DNA from: Cladopsammia gracilis
Taxonomy: Eukaryota > Cnidaria > Anthozoa > Scleractinia > Dendrophylliidae
Direction of reading: 5' to 3'
NCBI GenBank assembly: GCA_022457155.1
Contig: JAJGOT010000194.1
Coordinates: forward strand, 1,299,501 to 1,363,500
Length of the DNA stretch: 64,000 nucleotides
Shown here one piece after another: positions 22,601-37,600 of the stretch. Below the pieces are notes generated by a model. That model saw only the letters and a list, made by a program, of their open reading frames with translations, was not told the DNA's origin and did not search any database. The translations under genes were made by a program, and so were the position numbers. Positions within the stretch are counted from its first letter, which is position 1, and each line of letters begins with the position of its first letter.

Positions 22601-25600
22601 TATACCCTGTAAGACAAACAATGGCAAACTGTATTATGCATCCATTAGCCTTGTTACATCCAAAAGGACCCAGGACTAAATATTTAATTTTGAAAAATTA
22701 ATACCAGAAAACATGTACAAACAGCACCATGCAAATTAATGAATGCTTAATCAATCAGAAACATCACAAGAATTAATGATACTATCACCCAAGATTAATT
22801 ATCTTGATATTTAAACAACTTCTCCTCACTTAAATGCTATAAGAAAGGTATGGGGACAAGAAATGAGAATTTTTAATATACGATTGTTTATATTGGGGAT
22901 TAGCCAAGGGTTAAAAGCATCTACATGTAACTGTAAATTAACTGAAATAAAATTATTGTGCAACACCTCGGCTGCACATAATTAAAAAAAGCATTGGTCT
23001 GCATCCATAATTATAAGTTTATACTTCTTAAAATCTGGTGCAACAGTACTCCAGTACTGGTATTGCAGTGTCCCAGTACCTTAGAGGGCAGTAAAGGCAG
23101 CACCCCCTAGGTACAAATGACAGTTGAATCTTTGTACTAAGTCATTTAAGTCTATGAAAACCCACATTAATTTGTATAACAAGTATAAATAATATAGGCG
23201 GAGAATACCACAGGGATGTCACTGTAGTTTTTGAAGGAGCTGGGGAAATGGAAAAAGCCATGTTGCCCAGTTAGTAGCATTGCCTGGTTTGTTTATGAAA
23301 ATAACTGGGGGTCAGAAACTTGTGTTAATAATCGTCGGCGGGAAATCCCGGCCATGCCTTAGCCCCTGGCCCTTAATTAATGACAATCCTCTAAATCCTG
23401 ATAACAATCCTGTATTCATGTACCTGCAGGAATGAAGCTTCAATTTTCCAGTCTCCCAAGACAGGCTGGCTTGACAATGGAAACTTCAGACTTATTATTC
23501 CTATTATAAAAACAAAAGAAAAAAATAGTTCAAATTAATGAATGTCAAAAGTCAGTTATGAAAATGAATTTCAACTGGTGTTTTTATTTGCAGTGTATAA
23601 TTATGTATGGCAACTATGGCAGCGGATATATGTTCAAGATTTCCTTACCAACAACGAAATCAAGGTCATTCCATTGCATAGTCTTCACACTACTAGGACT
23701 CTAAAAATTGATTTAAGTACAAATTTAAAAGTTCAACAATGTTTGCATGTTTTGGGTAAGTTATCAAATGACACAATATAAGTTAACTTATAGACACAAA
23801 GTATTTAATAAAAAGTGTACTTAAGGGCCCATTACTGACACTATTCCGTTGCTAAGTAATGCAGTTGCTATGCAGAGCTAAATCAAGTACAATTTTACTT
23901 CCGGTGAAAGTGACGGGCAGCTTCGCGCGATTTTTCTCCCTGGAGTCCGTAGAAATTCAAAACTGTCCTAAACAATGCCAAATTTGAAGTTCGTCTCGTT
24001 CAACTCCTGAATTCTTGGTTAGTACTCAAACTTATTTGAAGCTGGATATGTTTGTCTGGAAAGATTTGTCTTGGACGGTTTTCTGAGCTGATTTAAAATG
24101 TAGAAATAACTGAAGGTCAGTAAGAATGCTCAACATATCAGTTCACAGATACATGTATCGGTATTTGCTGAAAGTTTATTCCTACTGTTTCAGTCTTCGT
24201 ACCGTTTTTATCTTGTTAATGCACATGCGCGCAAACAAGATGGAGGTTTCACTATAAAAAAGGGACTAAAAGTTGTTAACAAAGGTTCATTGTTAACTTT
24301 TGTGGACTTTCGTCCGGGGGGGGGGGTAGTTCTTTCTTCTTTATAGAAGCTATATTAGGGCATTGAGGATATGGTTGGTTAAACCAGTTAGGATTTCAAG
24401 AAGGGCGTCGCATACTGCCACTAAAATTTTTGGGGAGCACCCCTGGACCTATTGTTAATTTCCCCTAAGGGGGTATTGGGATGTCAGAACTTGTCATCTC
24501 ACATTACGTCACCGCAAAGGTATTAAAGTTCTTATTAAGTTTCGATATCTCACGTTACCTATCAATGTTCAAATTTTCCATCATTTGTCGTAAAGCCATT
24601 AAAGCTGCTTTAGAAGGGTAAAAATAGGTCAAATGCGTTTTCTCGGGAAATGCAGTTTGAGAATTTCACGGTGTATTTTTATGAATGGAGATGTTTTAAG
24701 GAAGTTAAATGGGACAGGAAAGTTTGTGTTTTGATATGAGAGATATGGAAGAGCAAAATTGCACTTTGCGTTTGTTCTATTTTGTAATACTGAATCATTG
24801 CTACTACGGTTTGATTATGCAATAGTATATATGGGAAAGACATCTTAGTTTTGTTGATTTAGCTACCGTGCACAAGGAAATTTTGCGGATTGCCCGACTG
24901 AATTTGTTTTGCAGGAGGAAATTTTTGTGGGTCGAGACAGCTAAAATTTCTGCTGGGAGGTATGTTTGCAGATTTATGGTCAAGTATAAATAAAATCCAA
25001 GCCATTGGTATTAAACTGCAATTTTACTTCCTGACTGGAGGTTTGTATAGTTCCCATGGTTATGGTTGCTGTTCTGGCGCCAATATGAACATAAACAACG
25101 AGAAAACTAGTGAGTGAATTATTGTACGTTGTTGTCAAAACGTATCAGTATTGATAACAGTCTCTGGTTCTTTTGAGGACGTGTCTGGAGTTGAATCGGG
25201 AATACAGATGACTGTTGTGCTGGTCGCCTCGGAGTTATGAGAGCAATATGTTCACTGTTAAAAAGTTCCTGTTAAGCCGATATACATCATTAAAACAAGT
25301 AATTTTTTCTGCGGGAGTATATTTCTGTGGTGGAAAATTTAATACAAAATCAAATAATACTGAATAATAATGCAACAACGGACAACCTTGTCTAACTCCC
25401 CGTTCGAGCGAAAAGGCCGACAAGAGCCAACCATTGTTTATAACGCACAAGGTAATATTGGTGTAAACAATGTTTACCCAGCGCCGGAAATTTTGGCCGA
25501 AATTAAAGCGCTCTAAACCGCGTTGTAAAAAGCCGTGATTAACTCGGTCAAAAGCCTTTTCCTGATCCAGGCTATTAACAGTGGCCGAAAGCTGTTTATG

Positions 25601-28600
25601 GTTTTACATAGTCGATTGTATCCCAGATCAGAAAAAGGTTTTCAAAAATACTGCAGTCAGGAATCCCGCATGTTTGATTACTTTTATTAGTACAAATTTT
25701 ATAATTTGAACAGAGAAATTGGTTGCCAGTTTTTAAAGTCTAACTTGTAGTCCTTCTTGTAAGCAGGCGGATAATTCCTTGACGTTGTGTGTCAGAGAGT
25801 GATCCGTGTTTAAAAGAGTAATTTAGTAAATCGTGACTTCATAGACCGCAGAAGCGACGATAAAATTCAACCGGAATCAATCGGCTCCCGGCGATTTGCC
25901 TAATTGCATTTGTGAAAGGGCCTCTTGACACTCGAAGAGTGTGAGGTCACCTTCGCGTTTCTCCTCGTCTTCAGATGCCAGGGTTTTATCCAGTCTTGGC
26001 TAGATAAATAAACTTGTTCAGCCGAATAGAGGTTACGATAAAAATCGCGACATTCGCGAAGAATATTTTTATCGGAAGTCACGGTTGAATTGTTGGCACA
26101 TAACTCTGTAATTGAGTCACGTGTCTGTCGCTGATTTTCAGGCATATTGTAAAACATGGACTGGACTGGATTTGTAAAACATGGATTTGCAAAACATGGA
26201 TTTGTAAAACATGGATTTGTAAAACATGGATTTGTAGAACATGGATTTGTAAAACATGGATTTGCAAAAGATGGATTTGTAAAACATGTATTTGTAAAAT
26301 ATGCCTTTCAAAGTAAGTGTTTCTAATAATTTGCAAATGTATCATGCCAAATTCAAACTTATTTGTTGCTGGAAGCATTCATCAAGGTTACGAACGATTT
26401 AGTGACATTTCACGGGGAAGACAATGTTCTTATCAGTTTTTCAGCGTTGTTACGTGCTCAGAATTGCTGATTGAACAATGGATCACAAAGAGCATTCATC
26501 AAGGTCACGAACGATTTGGTGACATTTCACAAGGAAGGCAATGTTCTTTTATGAGTTTTTCAGCGTTGTTACGTGCTCAGAGTTTGCCGATTGAACAATG
26601 GATCATAAAGAACTACTTATAATGGTATGTAATTCGAAAATGATGGTAATTGACCCACTAAAATAAATAAATTTGATGAAATTATCAAAATCTGTTACAA
26701 CGGCATCTTTATCATATTCACTATCAATTCTTCTATTTTTTTATTAACCTCACATTCTAACGCATTAACGAGATGGCTTTAAGAGCCCTTTGATTTCATT
26801 TCTTTTTGTCAATGCTGACCAGGTCAACTGCTGAGGAATTCTAGACTGAGGATATCTGGAGCCAACATGTGAGTAAGATGTTAACATTTGTGGAAAAGCA
26901 CTCGAGTTTTCAATTTCAACGGGAAGCATAGCGCGTTTGTTTTTCTCTTAACTACAATTTTTACATATTTTTCAGGGCCGGGTATAAACAGGTATAAACT
27001 TAGAAGCTGTCAAAGTTGTAGCTGTCAAAGTTGTACAGAATTCAACGAAGTGTGAATGAACAAAGTACAGTGAGTTCAAATTTGTTTGACGGAAATTTTG
27101 AATAAAAGAAAATAATTCCCAATTCGTTTAGTTTTATTTAATACTCGTACGTTTTTCCGTCCGTGGAAGATTAACTGCGGGATTAACTCCTGATAAATTG
27201 TCATTGTATGTTGTTACGATACAACTTCAGGCAAAAACTTCAGTGAAAGAAATTAAAAAAAGAAGAAATAAAAGAAGTAAAGACAGTGCATTGTACCTAT
27301 TGAAAACAGATGTTTGCATTTTAGATTTATATTTGTATATTGAATGAAAACAAAAAAGCATTGATTTAGATGGATTCGGCGCTGGTATTGCATAAGGTTT
27401 CTTCTTTTTTTTTTTTTTCAGAAACTCCAACCATTTTATTCATTATGAAATTCCTAGTTTACATTGTAGATACTAGATGAGTTACAGCTGTTATACCCTA
27501 TTAAACAATAATTACAAAAAAAAAATACACACACACGTACAAGAAATAACAATGAATAAAGACGAGGTATTCGGGAAAAAAAAAAAAAGAAGAAGCAACT
27601 TTATACAATAGATTAACTCAATTTTTCTAGCCGGTATTTCACGAAGATTTGGTGGATGAATTCTGAAAGGGTAATTGACTTGTTGTGTAGTTTGCAAGAG
27701 TAGACATAAAATCGCATAAATAGTAAGGTGTAATTAAGTTTTTTTATCAAGTCTCTGTTGGAAGATGAACTTAAAAGTATTCCAAATAACGATTCTTTTA
27801 TTGAAGGGAGAACGTTGGAATTATTGGAAAAGTTGAACCAATTGAGAACATTTCGCTTGAAGGATTGAGTAAAGTGGCAGTGAATAAAAGTGTGTTCAAT
27901 GGAACCTTCTTCTCCACAGTATAAGCAGTTACTATCTTGTTTAATTCCAAAGCGGTATAGTTCCTTTCTGGTTATGACGATTCTGTGCAGAAGTTTAAAT
28001 TGAAATTCTTTTAATTTTTTCTCTTTACAGATATGCTTAATTGATTTAAAGAAGATTTTCCATTCATCCATTTCTAAACCTAAATTTATACTCCATTTTT
28101 GGGGTCCTGTTGGCAATGATTGATGACTTTGTTGATTTAAAATCCAGTAAAAATCTTTTGCTCGCGCTTTCTTTAAATTTAACTCATATTCGTTAGTCAG
28201 TTGAAAGATTGAGTGTTCCCCAATGTAAATTTCTTTTGCAAGATCGTCAATTTCCCTTGCTTTAGATAAAAGATAATTGGGGATTGCGCTCACTACTTGA
28301 TAGAATTTCAAGAAGTTAGTTGTACAATTATATTTACTATTAAATTCTCTGAAGGATAGAAATTGCCCGTTGTCCTTTAAAAGGTCTTTAATTGAAATAA
28401 TCCCTTTTGAAAACCATTCTTTAATGAAAAATGGTCTACCTCCAATTAGGATTTCTCGATTGTTAAATATAATTGTTTTCTGTTCTTCTATACGTTTATA
28501 TTGAGATTTAATATCGCCAAAGAAAGATAACATATCTCTATAAAAAAGGGGTAATTTAGGATCTAAGTATTTTACATCATAGTTACATCTCAAAAAGAAG

Positions 28601-31600
28601 TTAAGTCCGCCTAGTTTTCTAAAGAAAAAGTCTGGTATTGATTTCCAGTTGTGTTTTGCCGGATTTAAAAGTCTTGGTATCCATGCGAGTCGTAAAGCTT
28701 TTATCGTAAGGTCCACATCAGGCATACGAATTCCTCCCATTTTGTAATCCTGGTATAGACAGTCTCTTTTGATTTTGTCCCGTTTGTTATTCCATAGAAA
28801 ACTAAATAACGTTTTTCCTGTGGAAGTTATACGCTCTATCGGTACATTAATATTGGAGGCTGAGTATAGTACAAGTTGTGACAAGCCAAGGGATTTAATA
28901 ATAAGAACTTTTCCGAATAAAGTTAAATTTCGTGATTTCCAAATATCTAGTTTAGTCTGTAGTTTTTGGATTTTTAAGTCGAAATTGAAATGATCGTTTT
29001 TTCTGGCATCATAAGAGAAGTAAATCCCTAGGATTTTAACAGGGTCTTTTATCCAAGTTAGTTGTAGCGGCGTGAAATCATTGTTTGACCAGCTACCTAA
29101 CCACATTGCCTTTGTTTTTTTAATATTTAACTTTAGACCTGAGATGCAACCAAATTCATTTATCGTATTAAAAGCATTTTGCACGGAAATAATATCAGCA
29201 CAGAATATATTAGTATCATCGGCAAATTGGCTTATTTTAATTTCATTTCCAAACAAACAAATTCCTTTAACGCTCGTATTTTGTCTAAGTTTATTTGCTA
29301 AGATTTCTGCTCCTAGTATAAAGAGGTACGGTGAAAGGGGGCAGCCTTGTCTAACACCCCTTGAAGGTTTAAACCAATTAGTCGCGAATCCATTATTTAA
29401 TACTGTCGTTTCGATATTGTTGTAAAAAATTCCAATCCATCTCTTAACGCCCTCCCCAAAGTTGTAAAGCTCTAGCACCCTCTTGACAAATGACCATTCT
29501 AGGGTATCAAATGCTTTTTTGAAGTCTAATGACACCAAAATACCGGGTAATTTATCTATTTTTGTATAGTCCATTATATCGCTTATCAACCTTATGTTTT
29601 CACCTATGTATCTGCCTTTGATAAAACCCGTTTGATCAGCATTCACCAGTTTTGGGAGTACTACTTCAATTCTCTTAGCTAAGGCTTTGGATACAATCTT
29701 ATAATCAATATTAAGTAATGTGATGGGTCTCCAATTTTGTAAGTCCAATAAATCAGAATCTTGCTTGGGAATAAGAGTAATTACACCTCTTCTTTGTGAT
29801 ACAGATAGTTCGCCAAATTCATAGGCTTGGTTAAAACTTTCGACAAGATCAGGTCCAATAAGATCAAAAAAATGTTTATAAAACTCAGCTGTGAAGCCAT
29901 CTACTCCAGGTGACTTATTATCTTTAAAGGTTTCTAATACTTTTTTACATTCTTCAAAAGAAATGAGTCCGTCCATTGTTTCTTTCTCATTGTTAGCAAT
30001 TTTGGGGAGCTCTAAGTCATTAGTGAACTGGTCAAATTCCATCATAGAGATGGTTTCTTTGGAACTGTAAAGATCTTTATAGAAGTTCTCTATAAGATTT
30101 AAAATATCTTGCTCATTATGAATTATTTCGCTATCCTCCGATCGAAGTTCAGTAATTGTTTTCCTGTTATAATTTTGTTTTTCTAAATTAAAAAAGTATT
30201 TGGTGGGACGTTCTCCTTCTTCTACCCATTGACACTTCGAACGAAAAATTGCAGCCTTTCCTTTGTGTTCATAAATTGAGTGAATTTCGGTTTTCAGAGC
30301 ATCGTACTCATTTAAGACGTTGTCAATGTTTTGTAAATTATTACTACTGCAAATGATTTGATCTAAGTCTTCGAGTCTCTTAGATATCTCTTCTTCACGA
30401 TTGGAAACAGTTCTTGCTTTTCTTTTGGCAAAAGAGATAGTGTTTTCTCGTATTTCCATTTTGATCAATTCCCATACAAGACGTTTATCTTCTAAGTATG
30501 CATATTTGTCACGTAACCGCGGTACCAACTCACGAATTTTAAATGTATATTCTTCGTCATTTAAAAGCATATTATTGAATTTCCAATACCCTGGGCCTCT
30601 CTTAGTATTTTGCGGTAGTGACAGATGGAGGTAGATTGTTTTGTGATCGGGTGCTATCGAGGAGCATATCCCAACCTTTCTAACATACTTTGTAAAATGT
30701 TTAGTAATTAAGAAAAAATCTAATCTTGATTTTACATTTAACGCTTTGGAGACATAAGTGTAGGTGTTCGAATTTGGATAACGTGTTCTTTGTATATCTA
30801 TTAGATCGTAAATTTCCATAGTAATTAGCAGCATATTTCTAAATTGTGAGGGTTTCCATGGTAATCCGCCTTTTTTATCTTTGTTTGATAGGGTACAATT
30901 CCAGTCACCACCGACAATAAGACTGGTAACTTCAGTTTTGTCAATTAAACAATTGTTCAACTCTTGAATAAATTCCAGTTGTTCTGATGGGTTAGTAGGT
31001 GCGTAGATGTTACAAAAGGAAATTTTCAAGTCGTTTAAAACTATTGTAATGAGAACAATCCTTCCTGATTTCTTATTAAATGAAAATTCAACTGTATTGT
31101 CTAATAAAGGGTCTATCAGAATGCAAACTCCTTTGCTATGTCGCGTCCCATGAGAAAAAAAGATTTTGCCTCCCCATTCACTTTGCCAAATTTTTTCATC
31201 GTTCACTTCTGAATATGTTTCTTGAAGAAAGTAGATTTTTGCTTTCTGATCTTTTAAGTAGGCAAAGATGCTTCTTCTTTTTACCTCATCACGAATTCCT
31301 CTTACATTTAGTGAAATAATTTTACATTTTGTGTCTTTTTGCATTTAAATAATAAAAGAAAAAAAAGTAATATCAATAAGTATATAACAATTACAGAAAA
31401 ATAAATAACAACAAAACAACTGCAAAACGCAAATAAACGAAAACGTCCTTTAAACACAGACTTCAACCTTGGACTTTTGTCTTTTGAGTTCGCCTATTCT
31501 GCCTTCCACTTTAATGATAATCGAGTACTTAACTGTTTGATTTCTTCTGAGCTATTCCGCCAAAAATGGCCACTTCACTGAGATAACCATAATTTGCACA

Positions 31601-34600
31601 TAAACGAATTAAACGGCGCATAATTTTGGGCAAACAAAACAAAATAACACTACATCTTTTCCGTTTTGATCTGTATATGACTTAAAAACATTGCATGTGA
31701 TAAGATCAGAATCACAAAACTAATAAGCTACTGATAAAACAAATAGGATTGCTTTAATGGCTTTGTTGTTATTTTAGTTGGGGAAAATAACAAGAACTAA
31801 ATTGAAAAAAAAAATGCCGATGGAGGATATCTAGTAAGCTTAATTATTTTTTTTTGCTTCTAAGATTCTCAATTGTTGTTTGAAAAAGAAAGAGAGGGAA
31901 AAGTTTCCTTTTTATGTAAGTGCTATACTGCTCTTCAAATTCAAGAGAAACTGTCTCACAGATGAGTGAGTTCCCAGAACAATGCTTTGGACGTTTTGGA
32001 CTTGAAGGCATTTTCCTGCTCACCCATGCCTGCTGAAGTGATCGAAGGCTTGTGATCTGACAGACACAGGCATGGCTCGTTTCTCCCTGTCTGAAATGTA
32101 CTTCACAAACGATAACCATACTCAACAAATCCTAACAAAATGAAGGTCTGACTTCACGAGAACAACAGTTTCCAATTTATAGCACAGGAAGCCCAGGCTG
32201 ACAACAGACCACCTACTTCCGGTGAAGACAAAAGCGAACCTAACTCGGCGCAAATAGAGGCAATTTTTTTTTTAAAAAAATTCAATCAAAAAATGAAAGA
32301 TTTTTCGTGAAACGTAAGCATGCTTTTTTGCGAAAAATCAAAAAACAAAAAATTGAGACACAAAAATGTGGTTGAGAACACATTTTTCCTCCTATTATTT
32401 TTATTTTTCATCCGTTGGGAAAATGCATGCCTACGTTTTTTTTAATGGTGTATATAAAATCGAATGATGCTAAAATTTTTGGATAAAACTGTGAGTTTCT
32501 GAAGTTATGCTCATTTTTCTGTTTTGGGTCATGTGACATTGGGCGTGGCCTGAAAACGTCACAACCCGAACCAAAGGTGTAGTCAGATATAAGCAAAAAT
32601 TTGCTGAGCTAGTGCAAACTGATTTTTCCCTAGCAACAGCCTCAAAAGATAGTGTAATGGGCCATTAAGCTATTTAAGTATTTCAAGTTGAAACATGTGA
32701 GATTTCTACATTAAAAACCTGCTTACAATGCTCAAGTATTACATACATTGTAATTCATTTTCTTTTCTTTTTTTTTTTTTAATTTTATTTTATTTCAATA
32801 ACATTTATTTAATTACAAAACTTCTACTGACAATAGTTACCTTTACATGGAGGGAAAATAAAAACAAACGTACCAGAGATAAAGAAAAAAGATACAATGT
32901 TACAGCATTTACAACTACTTGAGCCCAAAAATGTTTACTAATTAGACTACTATTTACAAAGTTGCAAAATAAACGGTACACCAAAAACATAAGGAGTCTG
33001 TCCTACCAACTAAAAAGAGCTTTGCATTTGCATTTGTTTCTGCACCTCTTTTAACTTTTAGAACTTCTTGGAATTATTTAATAACAGCAAGATTATTTGT
33101 CCAAGGGGCAAAGTTTAAGAGGACCCCATTTGTTTTTGAAGGAAGACATATTGTTGTTATTAGAGGCAATCTCTTTTTCAATTTCTATTGCCATTGCCAA
33201 ACTTTACCTTATACATGTACCTTAATGGGTAAATGGCTGTTATCTATAACTTTGTGGAAGGGCACAGTGCAGTTAAAAATTGTTCCAACTTACAAGAAAT
33301 TTATTAAATGCAAAGGGGAATTTTTTTTCATGTACTTACAGTTACTGTAACCCTTGAGATCTACAAAAAGAAAGAAAAGGTTTTTAAATTAACTATTATA
33401 CCTTACAGTACTTGTTGAAAATGCAGGTACATGTGCAAGTTATATAGTTCTGGTTCAAAATAATTTTTCTTTGGTTTGAAAATTTTCAAACCAGTTTAAT
33501 GTTCATTTTCCTTTGTCCCATGGTTCAATCATTAACATAATCTGGGGCAAAGGAAAGAACAAAAATCAAAGTGGCTTGAAAATTTTTAAACTAAAGAAAA
33601 ATTTGAACCACAAAATAAACATGTATAAAGAAACAGGCCACAGTAAACACCTTTAAAACCTTATTACATGTATGTAGGGTTATTTCACAGATAATAAGTA
33701 TATAGTCTCTAAAAATTAATGATTACAGTATATAGTCTTTAAAATGGTAACAGACTTATTACTCAAGGACTTTTCCAGGACCCAAGACTGGTTAACAACT
33801 GAATATTCACTGACTTGCTTTCCTCAAGAACACACACTATTACTGTAATAACAGTACAACCTCCTCCTCTCGCCACTTTTTACAAAATACCAAATTTCTT
33901 TCAGTCAAATCAATAGCGTTGAAACCTCCCGTAAGCGAATACCTCTCATAAGCAACCACCTCTCCTGAGCAACCACCTCTCGTAAACGACCAACTCTCCA
34001 AAGCGACCACCTGTCCTAAGCGACCACATCTCCTAAGCGACCATGTCTCCTAAGCAACCACCTCTCCTTAGCGACCACCTGTCCAGTCAAATCACTATAA
34101 ATAGTAGAAACCTCTCGTAAGCAATCTTGACCACTTTCAATGCTGGTGATTTGAATCGTTCTATTGTAATAAACCTCTTGTAAAGGACCACTCGTCCATA
34201 TTAATATTTCAATGTCATGCACTCATGCAGGTAGACAAAATTGATTTATATACAGTGTTACAGTACAAGTCCATGCAATCAAATGAAAATTGTGTCCTTT
34301 GCATCAGAACTTCAACATGATAACAGATACACTCACTGATAAGTGCTTAATTGTACATTGAAATTACTACAGGTTCATTTAGGGTTCAAAGTAAAGACTC
34401 CCTGTGGTTCGACCTCTCGTAAGCAACTGCCATGGCTTTGCATTTTGGGTGGTCAATTGCACTCACAGCAGGTTCAACTGTATGTTACAATAAATTTATT
34501 CTTAACATAATTTTGCATACTTGGGCTGCTGCCCAAAACACCAGTATCCACAAGTGCTTAAATAATAATCACAAAACCAAAGGATAACAGGACTTGCATT

Positions 34601-37600
34601 TATAATATGATTGTACCGCCTCGCTGACGAAATCCTATAGGAAATAGATTCACAAGGTGACGTGAGCGGGGCCAGACGGGTTGACCTGAGCCGGTCTGGA
34701 AAAACCCGTCCAGCCCCACTCAAGTTCAAGTGACGTCGCACTGCACGACTATTCTTGTACGTTCTAGTCATATTATAAAATACTTATTGACTGTTGAGTT
34801 AGGTCAGGCCGGACGGGAAAGTATTTGGCTCTCAGTCATGGCACATGGACCTCGCTGCGCTCGGTCCGTACACCATGACCCTAAGCCAAATACTTTTCTG
34901 TCCGGCCCTCCCACTCAGTCAATAAGTGCATAATATAGCTACAACCCCACAGGCGGCCTGATTACTAAAGGTACCTTGTGTATCACTCAATAGGCCATTT
35001 CCGAGTTGCTTTTTGTCTCGTTATCAGAGTGAGGCTTGGTGCACAACCTTTCATGTGAAAATTAGTTTTCTTTACATGTGAATGAAAACTGATTTTGATA
35101 TGAAAGGTTGTGCACCAAGCCTCGCTTTGAAAACAAGACAAAAAGCAAATCGGAAATGGTCTATTCCCTGGTGTAAAAATGTTGACTTTTCGACATTTTA
35201 ATGCACTTCGTTTACCTGAGTGTATTATGCGTTCACTGCTAACTCTGTAATGTTTTGATAACAAAATGAAGTCACTTTGCTAAAGTCTCAAGCATTCAAG
35301 GACTTTCCAATGATGTTCAGGTACTTCTGAATGAAATTTTAAAAGTAGCCTCAACAAGAAAATCGTTTTCAAGGAGTTTTCAAGGAGTTTTCAAGGACAG
35401 GCAGTTTTTTTAAGGACTTTTCAAGGCCCATGCAAACCAATGCAATTTCCTTAGAGTGGATTCCTAAAACTGTATTATAATTAATGAATTTTGAAGTTTC
35501 TGTAAAGCAGAGATCGACTGAATTCAAAAGCATTTTTTCAAAAGTACGATGTAAAAACATGCATACTTTCATGTAATCTAATGACAACACCAGATATATA
35601 TCTATAAAACAGTAATAGCTAATTTTACCTTTCCTTCTAATGGTTTCAAGTTTTCATCTGTACCAACAATGCGTATGTTAACTATAAACAAAAATAACAC
35701 AATATTAAAACTTTTTGATGATCAATAATTTATCGTTTCTTGTTTTAGACAAAATAAAATAAAAAAATTAATTTGTGCCTACTACTTTTTACGCCTTGCT
35801 GTCAGTAGTAGTTCAGTTGATTGGTAAAGTAAGAACACATCACAAACTTTTTGTCTTGGATAAAATCTTTGGCTATGGCTATGTGCAAAGCAGCAGGTAG
35901 CAGCCCCAAAGGGGGGGGGGGGGCTGCCATGTAAAAGGCGTGAAAATTTGTAGATTAGTACCGCTTAGGGTGCTAAAATGACCATCTTTAGAATTATGGT
36001 CGTGGTACCTTTTAGGGTATTGAGCCAAAATATTGGAAAGAATATACACAAGTTGTTTTAAAATTGGTACCTCTAAGTGGTAGAAATCCATTTCAACCAT
36101 GCCCGTAAACAAGATTCTGGTACCTAATTTAGGGTGTTTTTTGAAAAATGTCCGATGAGCACACCCATCATTTTTATATAGGAATCTCCCCCAGGGATAG
36201 CTGATTTAACTAGCAAAACTTCATTGCAAAAGTTATCTTTCAATGCCCATCAAAGGTGAGGACAATGAAACACAACTTGAACTGTATGATAGCACCATGG
36301 AGGAAAGGACAAGGTGGAAGGATCCCATAGGAGATGGGTGGACCAAGCAACTTCGAAGCTGGATCAAAATATAAAAATTAACATTCTCCTTTCTTGTCAC
36401 CGTGGATTCATTACAGTGGTGGAGAAGTTGTTAAAATATCAAGGCAATTTATCACTGGCGATCATATCATTAATTGTAAAATTCATTAATAATTCATAAG
36501 GTTACTAACAAATAGAAATGAGCCATTCCAATCACATGGTTACCCTGTAATCCAGATAAGTGAGTTCTATCTGACATGTAAATTAGATACAACCACAAGT
36601 GGTTGTATCTAATTTTACATGTGAATGTGAATTTCACAAGTTGTTTACTACATTCATGTCCGTGTTGTATCGGTACTATACATTCACTCGGCTGCGCCTC
36701 GTGATTGTATAGGCCGATACAACACTCCCGCTCATGTAGTAAACATTACTTCTCATAATCTCTTTAATTGATTACATTATGTGCATCGTTAATGTTACAA
36801 GGAGAAATTTGATGCTGCCCCAACAAACTTTATTGCCAGGACATCAGTCAAAGACCACCTGCCAGGTAATGGTTTATACTTTAATATTCCAACTTTTCAT
36901 AAAAAAATTTGCTTTTTGACCACATGGGCTTTTTTGTTTATTCCTTTTGATCAGGTTTCCTTGTAGAAAATCACTTGATGCACATGCAAACAGCCATTGG
37001 ATATTTTTTGTGTTCCATTCACCAAAATTTACTTGGAATACTTAGAAAACAGTTTAAATTTGGATAAGAATGGTAACCAGTTGGATGGTGCAAGTGGTAC
37101 TCACATTTTCTGTTTGAAAATTCTGTGTGGAAATTTTGATCCACCTTTCAATTCAAGACACAGTTTTTTTCCGGGAATTTTTCCTTCAGGTAAACCAGAT
37201 TTTAATGTACATGTATTGTGCAGTTCCAGAAAATATCCATACTCACCCCACGGAAGGTTTTTTGCTTAGCACCCCCCATCCCCCCAGAAAATTCCAGTTT
37301 AGCTTCATACTTTGCTTCTAAAATGTTGGCTTTTAAGACCTCCGTAGGAATTTCCAATGACCTTCCATGGGGTGGGTATGGATTTTTTCTGGAACTACAC
37401 ATTGATGTCAGTGAATGTGATGTCATGAATGAGCTGACAACATTAACACATGTCTGCTTTACATTATACATTTATTAACAGCAAGATCAGACATCAGCTC
37501 ATTCATTCCAACTGAAATTTCTGGAATTTTGACTCAACTGGTGAACAACCTATGTTAACCCTGGGATGTTAACTTAAATACAGTAGTATTGTTCGCATTA

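Larger units (their letters stand above)
23825..32664. mobile_element. Possible 8.8-kb TTAA-flanked inverted-end element
   Basis: The left end GGGCCCATTAC...GTTGCTAAG follows TTAA (23821-23824). The right end, read on minus, TGGCCCATTAC...GTTGCTAGG, abuts TTAA (32665-32668). The ends align over about 35 bases with indels. A TTAA target is typical of Kolobok or piggyBac-type elements. The interior holds two LINEs and repeats but no recognised transposase, so much of the length is later insertion. Confidence 0.45.

Noticed and set aside
26079..26378. Minus-strand frame with a repeated LQIHV motif
   Set aside because: It is only the translation of the 15-bp minisatellite.
27613..31344. A large host gene on minus
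   Set aside because: The endonuclease, RT and Cys motifs plus the poly-A tail make it a LINE.
33930..34090. CRISPR-like array of 17-base units
   Set aside because: The units are contiguous without distinct spacers and lie in a MITE of an animal genome.
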